A DNA stretch of 64,000 nt from Pseudomonadota bacterium (GCA_022360315.1 JAKSDA010000454.1:62001-126000); one strand, 5' to 3'. Shown: positions 28,234 to 41,996, numbered from the stretch's first letter. The notes: a model not told the origin generated them from the sequence alone. A program made the numbers and translations.

Positions 28234-28737
28234 ATGGCAATACAAGAGCAACACGGCCTGGCTGGCCAGCTGACCATTGTGGTTCGCGATCGCGCGGGCC
28301 GCGAGGTCGATCGGCGATGGGTGAAAAATCGCATCACCACGGTCGGAAAAACTCTTCTGGCGCAGATTTTTGGCGGTGTTGCCGTGGGCAAGCCGACTCT
28401 GGCCATTGCAGTGGGCACGGGTGGCCCGGCCGACAGCGAGGGCCAGGTCGCGGCACCGGCCGACGGCGATACCACTCTCGTAGAACAGCTCGACCAGGCC
28501 CTGGCCTCGGTGTTGCCGGTCCGCACCGAAAACGCCGCAGAGCGGCCCAAGGTGATCGCGACCGTGACCGCAACTCTGCCGGTCACCCCCGACGGCAGCG
28601 AGCAAGCCCTGCGCGAAGCCGGCATTCTGATCACCCTGCCCAATCAAGAGCCCGTCCTCTACAACCGGGTAACTTTTCCCACTGTGACCCGCACTGGCAA
28701 TCTACAGCTGACATTGACCTGGGAAGTGAGCTTCTGA
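28234..28737 (+). CDS. Tail-fibre-associated protein (phage-type GTG fold)
   Basis: A 167-residue protein from ATG 28234 with a GAGGAGAGAG site. The sequence VKNRITTVGKTLLAQIFGG followed by AIAVGTGG is the N-terminal hallmark of many small phage tail-tip/fibre-network proteins (N-x-I-x-x-x-G-x-x-x-L-A, then VGTG). The remainder is beta-rich. It ends in an ATGA overlap with the fibre gene, so it likely acts as the adaptor between baseplate and fibre. Confidence 0.7.
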   Translation: MAIQEQHGLAGQLTIVVRDRAGREVDRRWVKNRITTVGKTLLAQIFGGVAVGKPTLAIAVGTGGPADSEGQVAAPADGDTTLVEQLDQALASVLPVRTENAAERPKVIATVTATLPVTPDGSEQALREAGILITLPNQEPVLYNRVTFPTVTRTGNLQLTLTWEVSF

Positions 28738-30449
28738 TGCCCGATCGACCGATTCCGTATGTTCAAAAAGACCCGGGCGACATCATCCGCAGCGGCGACT
28801 GGAACGAGCTGCAGGTACGCGCTCGCGAGGAAGTGCGGTCCCATCGCCACACCGGCGAGGCAGACGGCAGTCAGGTGCCCCGCACTGGCATCGAAGAGCA
28901 CGCCGTCGACGGCACTCGCATCGACCCGGCATCCGATGTCACCATCACGAACCTGCGCGTGACCGGCGATCTCACCGTCAACGGCAACGCCATCATCGGC
29001 GATATCGAAAATCTTCTGGCCACGATCAACGACCTCGACTCCAGCAAGGTCAATCGCACTGGCGATACCATCAGCGGTTCTTTGACCGTCGAGCAAGATA
29101 TGATCGTCACGGGCAAGCTCGGTATCGCCACCGCGGGCGCGCCCGCCGTGGCACTCGACATCAATGGTTCGGTGCGGGGCGATCAGGCCGGTGCGCTGCG
29201 CATATCTGCCAATAGCGGTTATGTCGATGTGGGTCCCAAAAGTGATGCCTGGTGCCATTTTTACACCGATCAGCCGAAATATTATTTTAACCGAGAAATT
29301 CGAGTCGATTCCGGCCTGATCGGTTCGTACGACGAGAACCTCCAGCTGTGCACCGCCGGGACCGCGCGGATCACAGTGGACAGAACCAGCGGCATGGCGA
29401 CGTTTAGTGGCCCGATCCGCGGCAACCAGAGCGGTGCGCTGCGCATATCTGCCAACGGCGGTTATGTGGATGTCGGCCCCAGGAACGAGGGTCTCTGCCA
29501 TTTTTACACCGATCGGCCGAGTTATTATTTTAACCGAGAAATCAGGGTCGATTCCGGCAAGATCGGTTCGTACAACGAAAATCTCTCGCTGTGTACAGGA
29601 GGGACTGCACGCATTACTGTCAGGAGTGATACCGGCCGAGTAGGCATTGGAACCACCGCCCCCATCGACTTATTCGATGTGTATAGCGCTGGAGCCTCCG
29701 GATCCCACATTACCATGGGCTCGCATCATATTACCCTCAGAGGAGTCAATGACCCCAAGGGGTACGCACCGCGGCTGCCGTACATCGAATGGCGCACCGC
29801 TAGCAACACACGGGCCATGTTTCTGGGATGGGGAGATACCGACACCAAAAAATATGTCAATATGCGCCTGGAAAATACCTATGATCTCGGCATTACAGGT
29901 GGCAGCGTTGGCATCGGCATTAATGAGCCAACAGCTCCTCTCCATGTACCTGGCGGAGCCATCATGAATAACCTGGCAATTGGCTACAAACCCGCGGGTG
30001 TCAATCAAACCTGGCCATATGAGACAATCAGTACCACAAGCTCTAATCGCAATCTCAGACTGCATTCTCACGGTGGTATTTTCTTTCATGTAAACAACAG
30101 TAAAAATGCCTCCAGAGGGGTCGACAGAAACGGTGGCTGGTGGTCTGGCTCGAGCCGAGAGCTCAAGACCATTCTCGATGAATTTACCTACCAGCAGGCC
30201 GCCGCCGTGCTCAATGGGCTCGAGCCAGTACAATTCTATTATCGCGCTGATGACAGCAAAAAGTTGCACGCGGGATTTATCGCCGAGGACGTGCCCGACC
30301 TCATTGCCAACTCGGATCACAAGATGATCAGCGAGATGGATATCATCGCAGTGCTGACCCGGGTGGTAAAAGCGCAGCAAGAAGAGCTGGCCCGTCTCGC
30401 GGCAAAGCTGGATATCTCGCTCGACCGGGACGGCGGAGGACAACCATGA
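28737..30449 (+). CDS. Tail fibre with C-terminal peptidase S74 chaperone
   Basis: A 570-residue protein. Residues 1-140 are the attachment end (GDIIRSGDWNELQVRAREEV and coiled-coil-like NLLATINDLDSSKV). Residues 144-224 and 225-305 are two copies of an 81-residue beta repeat. The last about 100 residues (SSRELKTILDEFTY, ending FIAEDVPDLI and a C-terminal helix) are an intramolecular chaperone/peptidase S74 domain. Its Ser-Lys pair in SGSSRELK should cleave the domain off after trimerisation. It probably decides target binding. Codon use in 29650-30120 is visibly less GC-rich than the rest of the operon, suggesting exchange of the receptor-binding part. Confidence 0.9.
   Translation: MPDRPIPYVQKDPGDIIRSGDWNELQVRAREEVRSHRHTGEADGSQVPRTGIEEHAVDGTRIDPASDVTITNLRVTGDLTVNGNAIIGDIENLLATINDLDSSKVNRTGDTISGSLTVEQDMIVTGKLGIATAGAPAVALDINGSVRGDQAGALRISANSGYVDVGPKSDAWCHFYTDQPKYYFNREIRVDSGLIGSYDENLQLCTAGTARITVDRTSGMATFSGPIRGNQSGALRISANGGYVDVGPRNEGLCHFYTDRPSYYFNREIRVDSGKIGSYNENLSLCTGGTARITVRSDTGRVGIGTTAPIDLFDVYSAGASGSHITMGSHHITLRGVNDPKGYAPRLPYIEWRTASNTRAMFLGWGDTDTKKYVNMRLENTYDLGITGGSVGIGINEPTAPLHVPGGAIMNNLAIGYKPAGVNQTWPYETISTTSSNRNLRLHSHGGIFFHVNNSKNASRGVDRNGGWWSGSSRELKTILDEFTYQQAAAVLNGLEPVQFYYRADDSKKLHAGFIAEDVPDLIANSDHKMISEMDIIAVLTRVVKAQQEELARLAAKLDISLDRDGGGQP
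29166..29651. repeat. Two 243-bp in-frame direct repeats within the tail fibre
   Basis: Units 29166-29408 and 29409-29651 each encode 81 residues sharing ALRISAN-GYVDVGP, CHFYTD-P-YYFNREIRVDSG, IGSY-ENL-LCT-GTARITV. DNA identity is high with scattered substitutions. Such repeats let fibre length change by recombination. Confidence 0.85.
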
Positions 30450-30670
30450 AAGAACGGATCGAAGCGCGGCTTGGCGAATTGCGCCGGGAATTTGCCTCGG
30501 GTCAGCAAGTCATGGCCGAGCTGCAGCGCAAGCAAGCCGAGCTGCATGAAACTCTGGCCCGCATTGGTGGGGCGATCCAGGTTCTGGAGGAGCTTCTCGC
30601 CCAGGAACCAGGCGAGCTCGCCGACACCGGGCGCAGCAATGATGCGGCGCCATCCGCAGTAGAGGCCTGA
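30446..30670 (+). CDS. Small coiled-coil protein after the tail fibre
   Basis: A 74-residue protein whose ATG overlaps the fibre stop. Residues 1-52 form one charged helix with heptads (RIEARLGELRREFASGQQVM, LQRKQAELHETLARIGGAI), followed by an acidic tail. No membrane segment is present, so it is not an Rz-type spanin. It may be a fibre chaperone, by analogy with small genes following phage fibres. Confidence 0.72.
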   Translation: MKERIEARLGELRREFASGQQVMAELQRKQAELHETLARIGGAIQVLEELLAQEPGELADTGRSNDAAPSAVEA

Positions 30671-30695
30671 GCGTCACCCGAGCGTCCCCGTCAAC

Positions 30696-32321
30696 ATGCC
30701 CGAAAGTCCGCCCATACCGGTTGTTTCGCTCGATCCTGCAGATCCCGCAGCTGCGGTCGGGACTGTCGTCGAGATCGGCCCGGCCGGAATGGAGTTTCAG
30801 CTTCATCTCGATCCGGGCCAGGAAATCGGCCAGATTCGCCTGGCCCTGAGCGCAGTCGATGGCGACGAGACTCTCGATGCAGCGATCGCCACCGACCTGG
30901 GACCGAGGGGAGCGGCCTGGCCGAGTGAAGAGATCGCCTGGATCATCGCGGATTGGGGCGAAGAGCGGCCACTCCATGCAGTGCATGTCAAAAAAGGCCC
31001 AACCGGCGCTGCGCAAAGGGCCCAGCTCAAGACCGCAACCGGCGACAGCTGGGTGCCGCTCTATCCGGTGGACAGCGTGGCTGTCGATGCCGAGCAGCGC
31101 TTTCCGGCCGTACTGACCAGCAGAGTCATGATCGAGATGAAGGCTCCGAACCCCAGTGTGCCCGCCATCCTCGAGCCCAGCACAATGGCGGTGACCGGCC
31201 TGACCGTGAAAGCAACCGGCCAGCCCCACGATCTCACTGTCGAGTTGCCCGGCGGAACCGTGGTCTTCGAGCACCAGGGGACATTGCCGGCAGGCCGCGA
31301 GCTGACTGTGGATGGCTTGACCGGAGCCATCAATACCTATTTGCAGAGCCGCGACGGCCAGCGGCCAGTATCGCTGATCGCACGGGCCCGGGTGGCCGGC
31401 AAGGCCACGATCGCGGCATTCGAGGTCGAAACTCTGCGCGTTGTCGACCGCCTGAGCCGTGGCGATGGCGACGATGGCACGGCCATATTGCATATTCCCT
31501 GGCAGGCCGAGGTGCGCGGCCAGGTGAGCATTGCGAGCGGCGCCACGGTGATGGCCGTCGAGCTGGCCGTCACCGCCGAGCTGGCCCGCGAGCGACTTTA
31601 TCTCGTGCCTGACTCTGTGGACAGAAAGCTGGCTCATCTATGCGATGCCCGACACTCGGCAGCCCAGGGCTTTGCCGCCCTGCCCGAAGGCACGGCACTG
31701 GCCGGATTCGACCTCTACCTGCGTCCCGGAGCCGAGCCAGTTGCCGGCCTGGTTCAGCTCTATCCCGACCACCACGGCCGGCCTGCCGATGGGCCGTATC
31801 AGGGTGCCGACATTGCTCTGACCATGCCGGCCAGCGAGCCGGGCAAGCCAGCCGAGCCGGGCTGGGTATCGGCCCAGCTGGACCGGCCGACCGCGTTAAC
31901 CGAAACATTCTGGATCGTCGTGCACATCACTGCAGGCGCTGCTGCCTGGCACACCAGCGCTCACATACACCACAGGGTCACTCGTTCACTGTACCGAGTG
32001 GGCGGCGGTCCCTGGCTCGAGCGGCGTACTCCGGCCAGCAATCCAGACCATCGCGCGCCGGTATGGGCCTTGACGCGCCTGCGGGTGGCCGATCCCGCGC
32101 CCACACCGATAACCGCTCATATCCGGCGCGGCTCCGAGCAAGTGAGGGCTGACATGGACGCCGATGGCCGGATCTCGCTCACCACGGCCGAGGCCCTGAT
32201 TCCGCTCAATGCCGCCAGCGCAAAAAGCGCTGCTGACCTGGAACTGGTCATACAAGCCGACTCGGCCGGGACAGCGAGCATTCGCGATCTGCGGGTACGC
32301 TACGCCGAGGTCAGCTCGTGA
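30696..32321 (+). CDS. Beta-rich protein of the tail operon, unknown
   Basis: A 541-residue protein composed of repeated beta-sandwich-like segments (VVEIGPAGMEFQLHLDPG; LTVKATGQPHDLTVELPGGT; WIVVHITAGAAAWHTSAH), possibly four domains. No signal peptide. It sits behind the fibre genes and overlaps the next gene by 4 bp. It could be a second fibre, a collar protein or a cargo, but I recognise no family. Confidence 0.7.
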   Translation: MPESPPIPVVSLDPADPAAAVGTVVEIGPAGMEFQLHLDPGQEIGQIRLALSAVDGDETLDAAIATDLGPRGAAWPSEEIAWIIADWGEERPLHAVHVKKGPTGAAQRAQLKTATGDSWVPLYPVDSVAVDAEQRFPAVLTSRVMIEMKAPNPSVPAILEPSTMAVTGLTVKATGQPHDLTVELPGGTVVFEHQGTLPAGRELTVDGLTGAINTYLQSRDGQRPVSLIARARVAGKATIAAFEVETLRVVDRLSRGDGDDGTAILHIPWQAEVRGQVSIASGATVMAVELAVTAELARERLYLVPDSVDRKLAHLCDARHSAAQGFAALPEGTALAGFDLYLRPGAEPVAGLVQLYPDHHGRPADGPYQGADIALTMPASEPGKPAEPGWVSAQLDRPTALTETFWIVVHITAGAAAWHTSAHIHHRVTRSLYRVGGGPWLERRTPASNPDHRAPVWALTRLRVADPAPTPITAHIRRGSEQVRADMDADGRISLTTAEALIPLNAASAKSAADLELVIQADSAGTASIRDLRVRYAEVSS

Positions 32322-33085
32322 TGCTGGGCTCTGTGGAAAACCATCTGGTCGCCGCCATTGCCGCGATCCACCCCGCCGAGCAGGCCATCCACAGCGGTCC
32401 GTTGCAAGGACCGGCCAGCGATGCCACATCGCTCATCGCAATCATCGCCACTTCATTGCGCACCATGCTCCCAAAGCTCGGCGAAGGCGCCGACGACGCT
32501 CGCGAACCGGCCTACTCGGTCACCGGCGTGCCGTTCGAGCCCGATGGCACAACGCTCGACTTTGCTGTACCCGACCATGTCCCCGGCGCGGTCACCGAAG
32601 TCGAGACGCCAACCGGCCAGTGGGCGCGAGTGGGCGACGACTATCGGGTCGACGGTCGCGTCGTCAAGTTCTACCGCGCCCCGACCGAGTCCCTGGTCAT
32701 CCATGTTCGCGGCGACCGCATACCAGGATATCGAGAAATCGGACCATGTCAGGTCACAGTCGACATCATTGCCTGGGCCGAGAATCCGGCTGCGGCCGAC
32801 AACCTGTTGGTACCATCCCTGTCGGCCGCACTCGCTACCCTCGATGACGTCGACCTTGTAACGTTGGGCGAGCATCAGCAAACCGGTGCCCGGTATCGCC
32901 TGCTCGATCCAGGCGCCAGACTGCAAGCCATCGAACGGACGACTCGAACTGTGAGCGGCAAATCGTGGATACACGCGCTCGCCCGCCTCGACCTCCGCGC
33001 CCGGCTCGAAGTGCAGCTCGGCACTGGCGACCGCGAGCCCGGAGGCACGATCGAAGACATCGCCATCACGGCTCGAAACAAATAA
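32318..33085 (+). CDS. Last gene of the tail operon; possible tube terminator/cap
   Basis: A 255-residue protein. The first about 60 residues are helical (ENHLVAAIAAIHPAEQAIH, SLIAIIATSLRTMLPKL); then a beta domain (VTEVETPTGQWARVGDDYRV) and a terminal alpha/beta part with strands ending in LDLRARLEVQLG. End-of-operon location and mixed fold recall tail-terminator or DUF4255-like caps such as Afp16, which close injection-system tubes. The similarity is only general. Confidence 0.6.
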   Translation: MMLGSVENHLVAAIAAIHPAEQAIHSGPLQGPASDATSLIAIIATSLRTMLPKLGEGADDAREPAYSVTGVPFEPDGTTLDFAVPDHVPGAVTEVETPTGQWARVGDDYRVDGRVVKFYRAPTESLVIHVRGDRIPGYREIGPCQVTVDIIAWAENPAAADNLLVPSLSAALATLDDVDLVTLGEHQQTGARYRLLDPGARLQAIERTTRTVSGKSWIHALARLDLRARLEVQLGTGDREPGGTIEDIAITARNK

Positions 33086-33193
33086 CTGGCCCCGACTCGA
33101 GCCCGGCGACCAGGCGTGCCCAAAGAACTTGCCAGGTCAGGTAATCTTGATGCTGACGTTTGGGATGGATTGCGGTGTGCTAACCTGCGTTTC

Positions 33194-33361
33194 ATGGGCA
33201 GTGCTGCTGTCATTGTCAAGCCCATTACCAGCCCTCCCGGGCCGCCGCATCTCATCTGTCCCCACGCGCTCGAGGGCTTGCGCCGGGGCGATGGAACCAT
33301 CGACTGGTCGCCGTGGTATCTGACCGACGAGGAGGATATGGGGCAGAGTGGCGAACGTTGA
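33194..33361 (+). pseudogene. Truncated Uma2-family gene remnant
   Basis: The 55 codons from ATG 33194 match the first about 58 codons of the intact Uma2 gene at 35489: both share PPHLI-PHALE-LRR-DGTIDWSPWYLT-EEDMGQSGE. The frame then hits TGA at 33359-33361 and the nuclease core is absent. The similarity continues about 60 bp upstream of the start (for example cttgatgctgac against attgatgctgac), so a promoter region was duplicated too. It marks a partial tandem duplication or a deletion. Confidence 0.82.
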
Positions 33362-33453
33362 TCCACAACGAATGCGTTCCTGTTTGGTTTGAATCAAACC
33401 AACGCCTCAGCATCCTGCCCGCTGCAGTGGCGTCGGCTCGATTCAATCGCGGT

Positions 33454-34311
33454 TCACGATTTGTCGCCGGGGTTTTTGAGCACCTGCAGCAATTGCTTGC
33501 CGAGTTCTTTGGCTGACGCGGGGTTTTGCCCGGTGATCAACTGGCCGCTGACAACCACATTGGATTGCCAGTTGGCGGCGGTGCGTATGCGGGCACCGCG
33601 CTCTTGCAGACGCGACTGCAATAGAAACGGCACCACCTGGTCGAGTTTGACTGCTTTCTCTTCATCGTTGGTGAAGACGGCGACCTCATGTCCAGAAACC
33701 AGGTAACTGCCGTCGCTGAGCTTGACCTCGGTGAGTGCAGCCGGACCGTGACAAACGGCGGCCACGATGCCACCGCGCTCCCATACACCGCGAGTCACTC
33801 TCTCGACGTCGGAGTTGCCGGGAAAGTCCCACATCGTGCCGTGGCCGCCGGGAAAATACACAGCGTCGTAGTCCGACGCCCTGGCCGCGGATAGCGGCAT
33901 GGTATTGGCGACCGCGCTCATGACCTCCGAGTCGTCGAGAAAGCGAGCATTGTCCTCGTCCTTGCGGTCTGCACCGTCGATGGGCGCCTTGCCGCCACGA
34001 ATGCTCGCAAACGTAATGTGGGCGCCGGCTTGCCGGAGCTGGTAGTACACATGGCTGACCTCGGACAGATAAAAACCGGTTTCCTTGCCCGTGTCGCCCA
34101 CACGCGAATGACTGGTCAGTACAAAAAGAATGTTCATGGTTCGATTTTGTCCTCGATCGATCTTAGTGCTCGTTGTGCTGGCACTGGTGGGCTCTTTGCT
34201 GGATGGATCGACTGCCTGCGGCTCCACCTCTCGGTCGCCGCGGCTGGTATTGCATCCCACCGATGATGCAAGCCAGAAAACGGACACACAGATTAAACTG
34301 TTTTTCAGCAT
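33454..34311 (-). CDS. Lipoprotein DJ-1/PfpI family (class I amidotransferase-like)
   Basis: A 285-residue protein. The N-terminus is a lipoprotein signal with lipobox SSVGC (Cys20) and a Ser/Thr-rich linker to about residue 58. Then comes a full DJ-1/PfpI domain of the Hsp31 type: GFYLSE (Glu84), the YFPGGHG turn and AAVCHGPAAL with nucleophile Cys187. Hsp31-like members act as glyoxalase III or deglycase/chaperone. An in-frame ATG at about 34137 would give a cytoplasmic form. The gene is divergent from a LysR gene 124 bp away, the usual layout for a regulated target. Confidence 0.9.
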   Translation of the reverse strand: MLKNSLICVSVFWLASSVGCNTSRGDREVEPQAVDPSSKEPTSASTTSTKIDRGQNRTMNILFVLTSHSRVGDTGKETGFYLSEVSHVYYQLRQAGAHITFASIRGGKAPIDGADRKDEDNARFLDDSEVMSAVANTMPLSAARASDYDAVYFPGGHGTMWDFPGNSDVERVTRGVWERGGIVAAVCHGPAALTEVKLSDGSYLVSGHEVAVFTNDEEKAVKLDQVVPFLLQSRLQERGARIRTAANWQSNVVVSGQLITGQNPASAKELGKQLLQVLKNPGDKS

Positions 34312-34435
34312 GGAATCTCCTGATTTGCGCCGATTGGCGCCGTCACGACATCGGTACTTTGACGACGGCTCGCCACCCTGTCCAATGAGTTAACTCCCAT
34401 CGACCCATAAAAAAAGTTATGGTTGAGGTGGCACG

Positions 34436-35338
34436 ATGGCTGACCTCGACCTTTTGCGCACCTTCGTCGCGGTCGCGCGCGCGGGCTCCATGACCGCCGC
34501 TGCGAGGCAGCTCGGGCTCACCCAGGCAGCAGTGTCAAAGCGCATACAGGCTCTCGAGGCGGCGTTTCAGCGGCCGCTGTTTCAGCGAGCGGGTCGCCAT
34601 CTCGCAATGACCGAGGCAGGGCGCAGCCTGACAGCCGAGATCGGACCCATGGTCGACGATTTGCAGCAGATCTTTGATGCGGCCGTGCGCGGCAGCGAGA
34701 GCCGGGGCGGTCCGCTTTTGCTCGGCGGTCCGGCTGACTGCCTGTCCGAGCTTGTTCTGCCTGCTCTGGCTCCACTCATTGCCCGCGGATTGCGGCCAAC
34801 CTGTCAATTTGGCGTTCCCGGCGAGCTTCTCCCCGCGCTCAGCGCCGGAGAGCTCGACCTTGCCATCTCGTCTGTACCGCGCCGCGAGCCCGGCATTGAG
34901 CTTTTGCCCTGGCTCGAGGAGAGCTTTGTCCTGGTTGGAGCACCGCGGTGGCAGCGCCATATCGGGCCGGGCAGACCTGGCGCAGCACAGCTCGCCGACT
35001 GCCCGATCGCAGCGTTCGACAGCGATTGGCGCATTGTCCGACGCTATTGGCGAGACGTATTCGGGCAATCGCCACGCCGCAAGCTGGCTCTGGTCGTGCC
35101 TGATTTGCGCGCCTTGAGACAGGCTGTCCGGGCCGGTGCTGCAATCTCGGTCCTGCCCGACTACTTGATCCGTCACGATCTCGAATGCGGTGATCTGATC
35201 GATCTACTCCCCGATCACCGCCCGGTTCCGAACATGCTCTATATCGCTCGTCGCCGGCGCGGACCGCGCGTCGACCGGGCCAGTCAGGTTGCGGAGTGGC
35301 TGCTCGAACGCTTCGCAACGTCAAATCGGCGCAGCTAA
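34436..35338 (+). CDS. LysR-family transcriptional regulator
   Basis: A 300-residue protein with the N-terminal winged helix-turn-helix (LLRTFVAVARAGSMTAAARQ, LGLTQAAVSKRIQALE, residues about 5-60) and an effector-binding domain (GPLLLGGPADCLSELVLP onward). It is transcribed divergently from the DJ-1/PfpI lipoprotein gene, so it probably controls that gene and itself from the shared 124-bp spacer. The co-inducer is unknown, but an oxidative or carbonyl-stress signal would fit the partner gene. Confidence 0.92.
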   Translation: MADLDLLRTFVAVARAGSMTAAARQLGLTQAAVSKRIQALEAAFQRPLFQRAGRHLAMTEAGRSLTAEIGPMVDDLQQIFDAAVRGSESRGGPLLLGGPADCLSELVLPALAPLIARGLRPTCQFGVPGELLPALSAGELDLAISSVPRREPGIELLPWLEESFVLVGAPRWQRHIGPGRPGAAQLADCPIAAFDSDWRIVRRYWRDVFGQSPRRKLALVVPDLRALRQAVRAGAAISVLPDYLIRHDLECGDLIDLLPDHRPVPNMLYIARRRRGPRVDRASQVAEWLLERFATSNRRS

Positions 35339-35488
35339 CAGAAACCCATGCGCGGTAAATCAACCAATGCAATGCGTTCTCAACACCGGCGGCTGCCCGG
35401 GCCGGAGTCCTGCCGAAAAAAACTTGACAGGACAGGTAGAATTGATGCTGACTTTGGGGGTAGATGTCAGTATGCTAGAGTCCATCTC

Positions 35489-36337
35489 ATGGCCAATGCC
35501 ATTGCCACCGCCAACACCGTTACCATTGCCGGGCAGCCTGTGCCGCCGCATCTCATTCGTCCCCACGCGCTCGAGGCATTGCGCAGGAGCGACGGAACCA
35601 TTGACTGGTCGCCGTGGTATTTAACCGAGGAGGAGGATATGGGGCAGAGCGGCGAACAGGGGCAGATCATTGATGTGCTGCAGTCCTCGCTGCGAGTGCT
35701 GGCCGAGGAGCGTGGCTGGTCATCGGTCTTTTTGGGCAGCGACAATTTTTTCGCCTGGGTCGACGGCGAGCCCTATGTACAGGTCTCGCCAGATCTGTAT
35801 ATCCTGGACGAGCCACCGAGCACGGACGAGCCGATGCCGACCCGCTGGGAGGTTTGGCGGCCTGGTCACAGAGCGCCACGATTTGCGGTCGAAGTTGTCT
35901 CGGCCAGGTGGCAAAAGGACTACGACATCAATCCACCGCGCTACGATCACCTCGGAGTGAGCGAGTTGGTTTTGGCCGATCCAGACGCATTTGCCCGCGA
36001 CTTGTCGGACAAAGGCAGGGCCGCGTTTCTTGTCTATCGACGCAGTAGCGCCGACAGGCTCGAGTTGACCTATCGCGGCAACGGACCGGCGCTGTGTGCC
36101 GAACTCGACGCACATCTGTGTTTCCGGTGGAGCTCTCCCGGCAGACCCCGGGTGCGCATTAGCCGCCAACCTACTGGAGACGACATTGTCCCAACGCTGG
36201 CCGAAAAGACTGCCGCGCAGGCTGCCGAGATCGCCGCGCAGGCTGCCGAGATCGCCGCGCAGGCCGACGAGATCGCCGCGCAGGCCGACGAGATCGCCAC
36301 ATTGCGCGCCCGCCTGCGCGATCTGCAGAACTCGTGA
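35489..36337 (+). CDS. Uma2/DUF820-family nuclease-fold protein with heptad tail
   Basis: A 282-residue protein. The ATG at 35489 is preferred because it matches the start of the partial copy at 33194. The core (about 60-200) carries the PD-(D/E)xK-type Uma2 pattern: VQVSPDLYILDEP with the acidic site, then FAVEVVSARWQKDYDI and KLxxY-like RYDHLGVSELVLADP. The C-terminus has four seven-residue repeats (AAQAAEI or AAQADEI) making a coiled coil. Family members are abundant, often in multi-copy, and their role is still obscure. Confidence 0.88.
   Translation: MANAIATANTVTIAGQPVPPHLIRPHALEALRRSDGTIDWSPWYLTEEEDMGQSGEQGQIIDVLQSSLRVLAEERGWSSVFLGSDNFFAWVDGEPYVQVSPDLYILDEPPSTDEPMPTRWEVWRPGHRAPRFAVEVVSARWQKDYDINPPRYDHLGVSELVLADPDAFARDLSDKGRAAFLVYRRSSADRLELTYRGNGPALCAELDAHLCFRWSSPGRPRVRISRQPTGDDIVPTLAEKTAAQAAEIAAQAAEIAAQADEIAAQADEIATLRARLRDLQNS
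36212..36295 (+). repeat. Four tandem 21-bp repeats in the Uma2 gene
   Basis: Units gccgcgcaggctgccgagat(c) x2 and gccgcgcaggccgacgagat(c) x2 encode heptads of a coiled coil. Units 1-2 and 3-4 are pairwise identical, pointing to recent expansion. Confidence 0.92.
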
Positions 36338-36582
36338 GCCCCATGCACTGGCCAATTCCGTCACCGGCGCATGTATCGGTTTCGGCTTGCGGGGACTGTC
36401 TCTACGCGCGCCGCAGAATACCGAAGAGGCACAGTACAATATGGCGTATCTCCTTGCCGCGGCGCTGACCGATTGCATCTGGCGAGTGGAAACCCTTGAC
36501 AGCATGGCACCGCTGATTCACTGGCGGCGCGCCTCGTCGCTCAGGCTCGGTCCGAGGTTTTTGGACCGGCTCTAAAGCGAGG

Positions 36583-39675
<3,093 letters not shown>

Positions 39676-39703
39676 TGAGTGTCCGGATCGAGCGATCGGC
39701 CGG

Positions 39704-41237
<1,534 letters not shown>

Positions 41238-41260
<23 letters not shown>

Positions 41261-41996
41261 GGACCACCTCGCTGTGATTCCAGTTGGGACCGCGACGCTT
41301 GTCCTTGAGCACCGATACATTGCAGCGAAAGTGGCCATCACTCCCCCGCTCGCGCAAAACCTCGGTGCGCAGCGACACCATGGAACCCAAAGAGGCACTC
41401 TCACTGCTCTTTTGAGTCAGGCACACAATCGCGGTGTCATGGCGCTTGGCCAGACCGATCAGGCGTCCTTGCAGGGCGGTTGAAATACGAGCATCTCTGC
41501 CCATGTCGAGGACGATGAGACCAAACGCACCCGAACGGGCCAAACGGTCGGCTGCCCGCGCAAGTTCCTGACCAGCCGAGACTCTCACCACGACCAGAGC
41601 GTCGAGGTCGACGCCACTGTCAGCCACATCGGGCGGATAAAACGACGTCGTGGGCAGGGACACCCAGGCAACTGGCTCATTGTGGATCTGCGCATCGAGA
41701 ACCAGTCCGATGGCCGACGTGAGCGACGCGACCGCACCGACCCCAGAGATTTCGGTCAGTCGACCCGACAATAACTCACGGTTCCAGTGTGGCTGGCCGA
41801 CCTGACAGAGCTGCTGACTGGCAACCAGTCGGACCGCCGTGCCGGCAAAGAGCTCGCGTATTTTCGTAGATGATTGGGCAGAATTGCTGACCGGGCCAGT
41901 GCGAGCCAAGAGTCCGCCCCGGGTGGTAGGCCCGGGCGTCCAGCTTGTCTGCCCGGTTCCCGCCATGTGCTCAGACAAGGGCTTCCCGCTGTCCAT
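41238..41996 (-). CDS. imuA: ImuA, RecA-like mutasome protein
   Basis: Up to 252 residues. The sequence reads as a RecA/SulA-like fold with GRLTEISGVGAVASLTSAIG, VAWVSLPTTSFYPPDVADSG and AFGLIVLDMGRD, without a good Walker A lysine, common in ImuA. Two starts are possible: ATG 41996, which overlaps the putative LexA box, and ATG 41966. First gene of the mutasome operon. Confidence 0.88.

Noticed and set aside
28182..28736. N-terminal extension of the tail fibre frame
   Set aside because: It overlaps the supported 28234-28737 gene out of frame and is Arg/Gly-rich. The ATGA overlap at 28737 is the natural start.
13095..33085. Complete prophage
   Set aside because: No integrase, terminase, portal, capsid, replication or lysis gene is visible within the window around the tail genes.
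36212..36295. Possible CRISPR-like or intergenic tandem repeat
   Set aside because: The 21-bp units are coding heptads without spacers.
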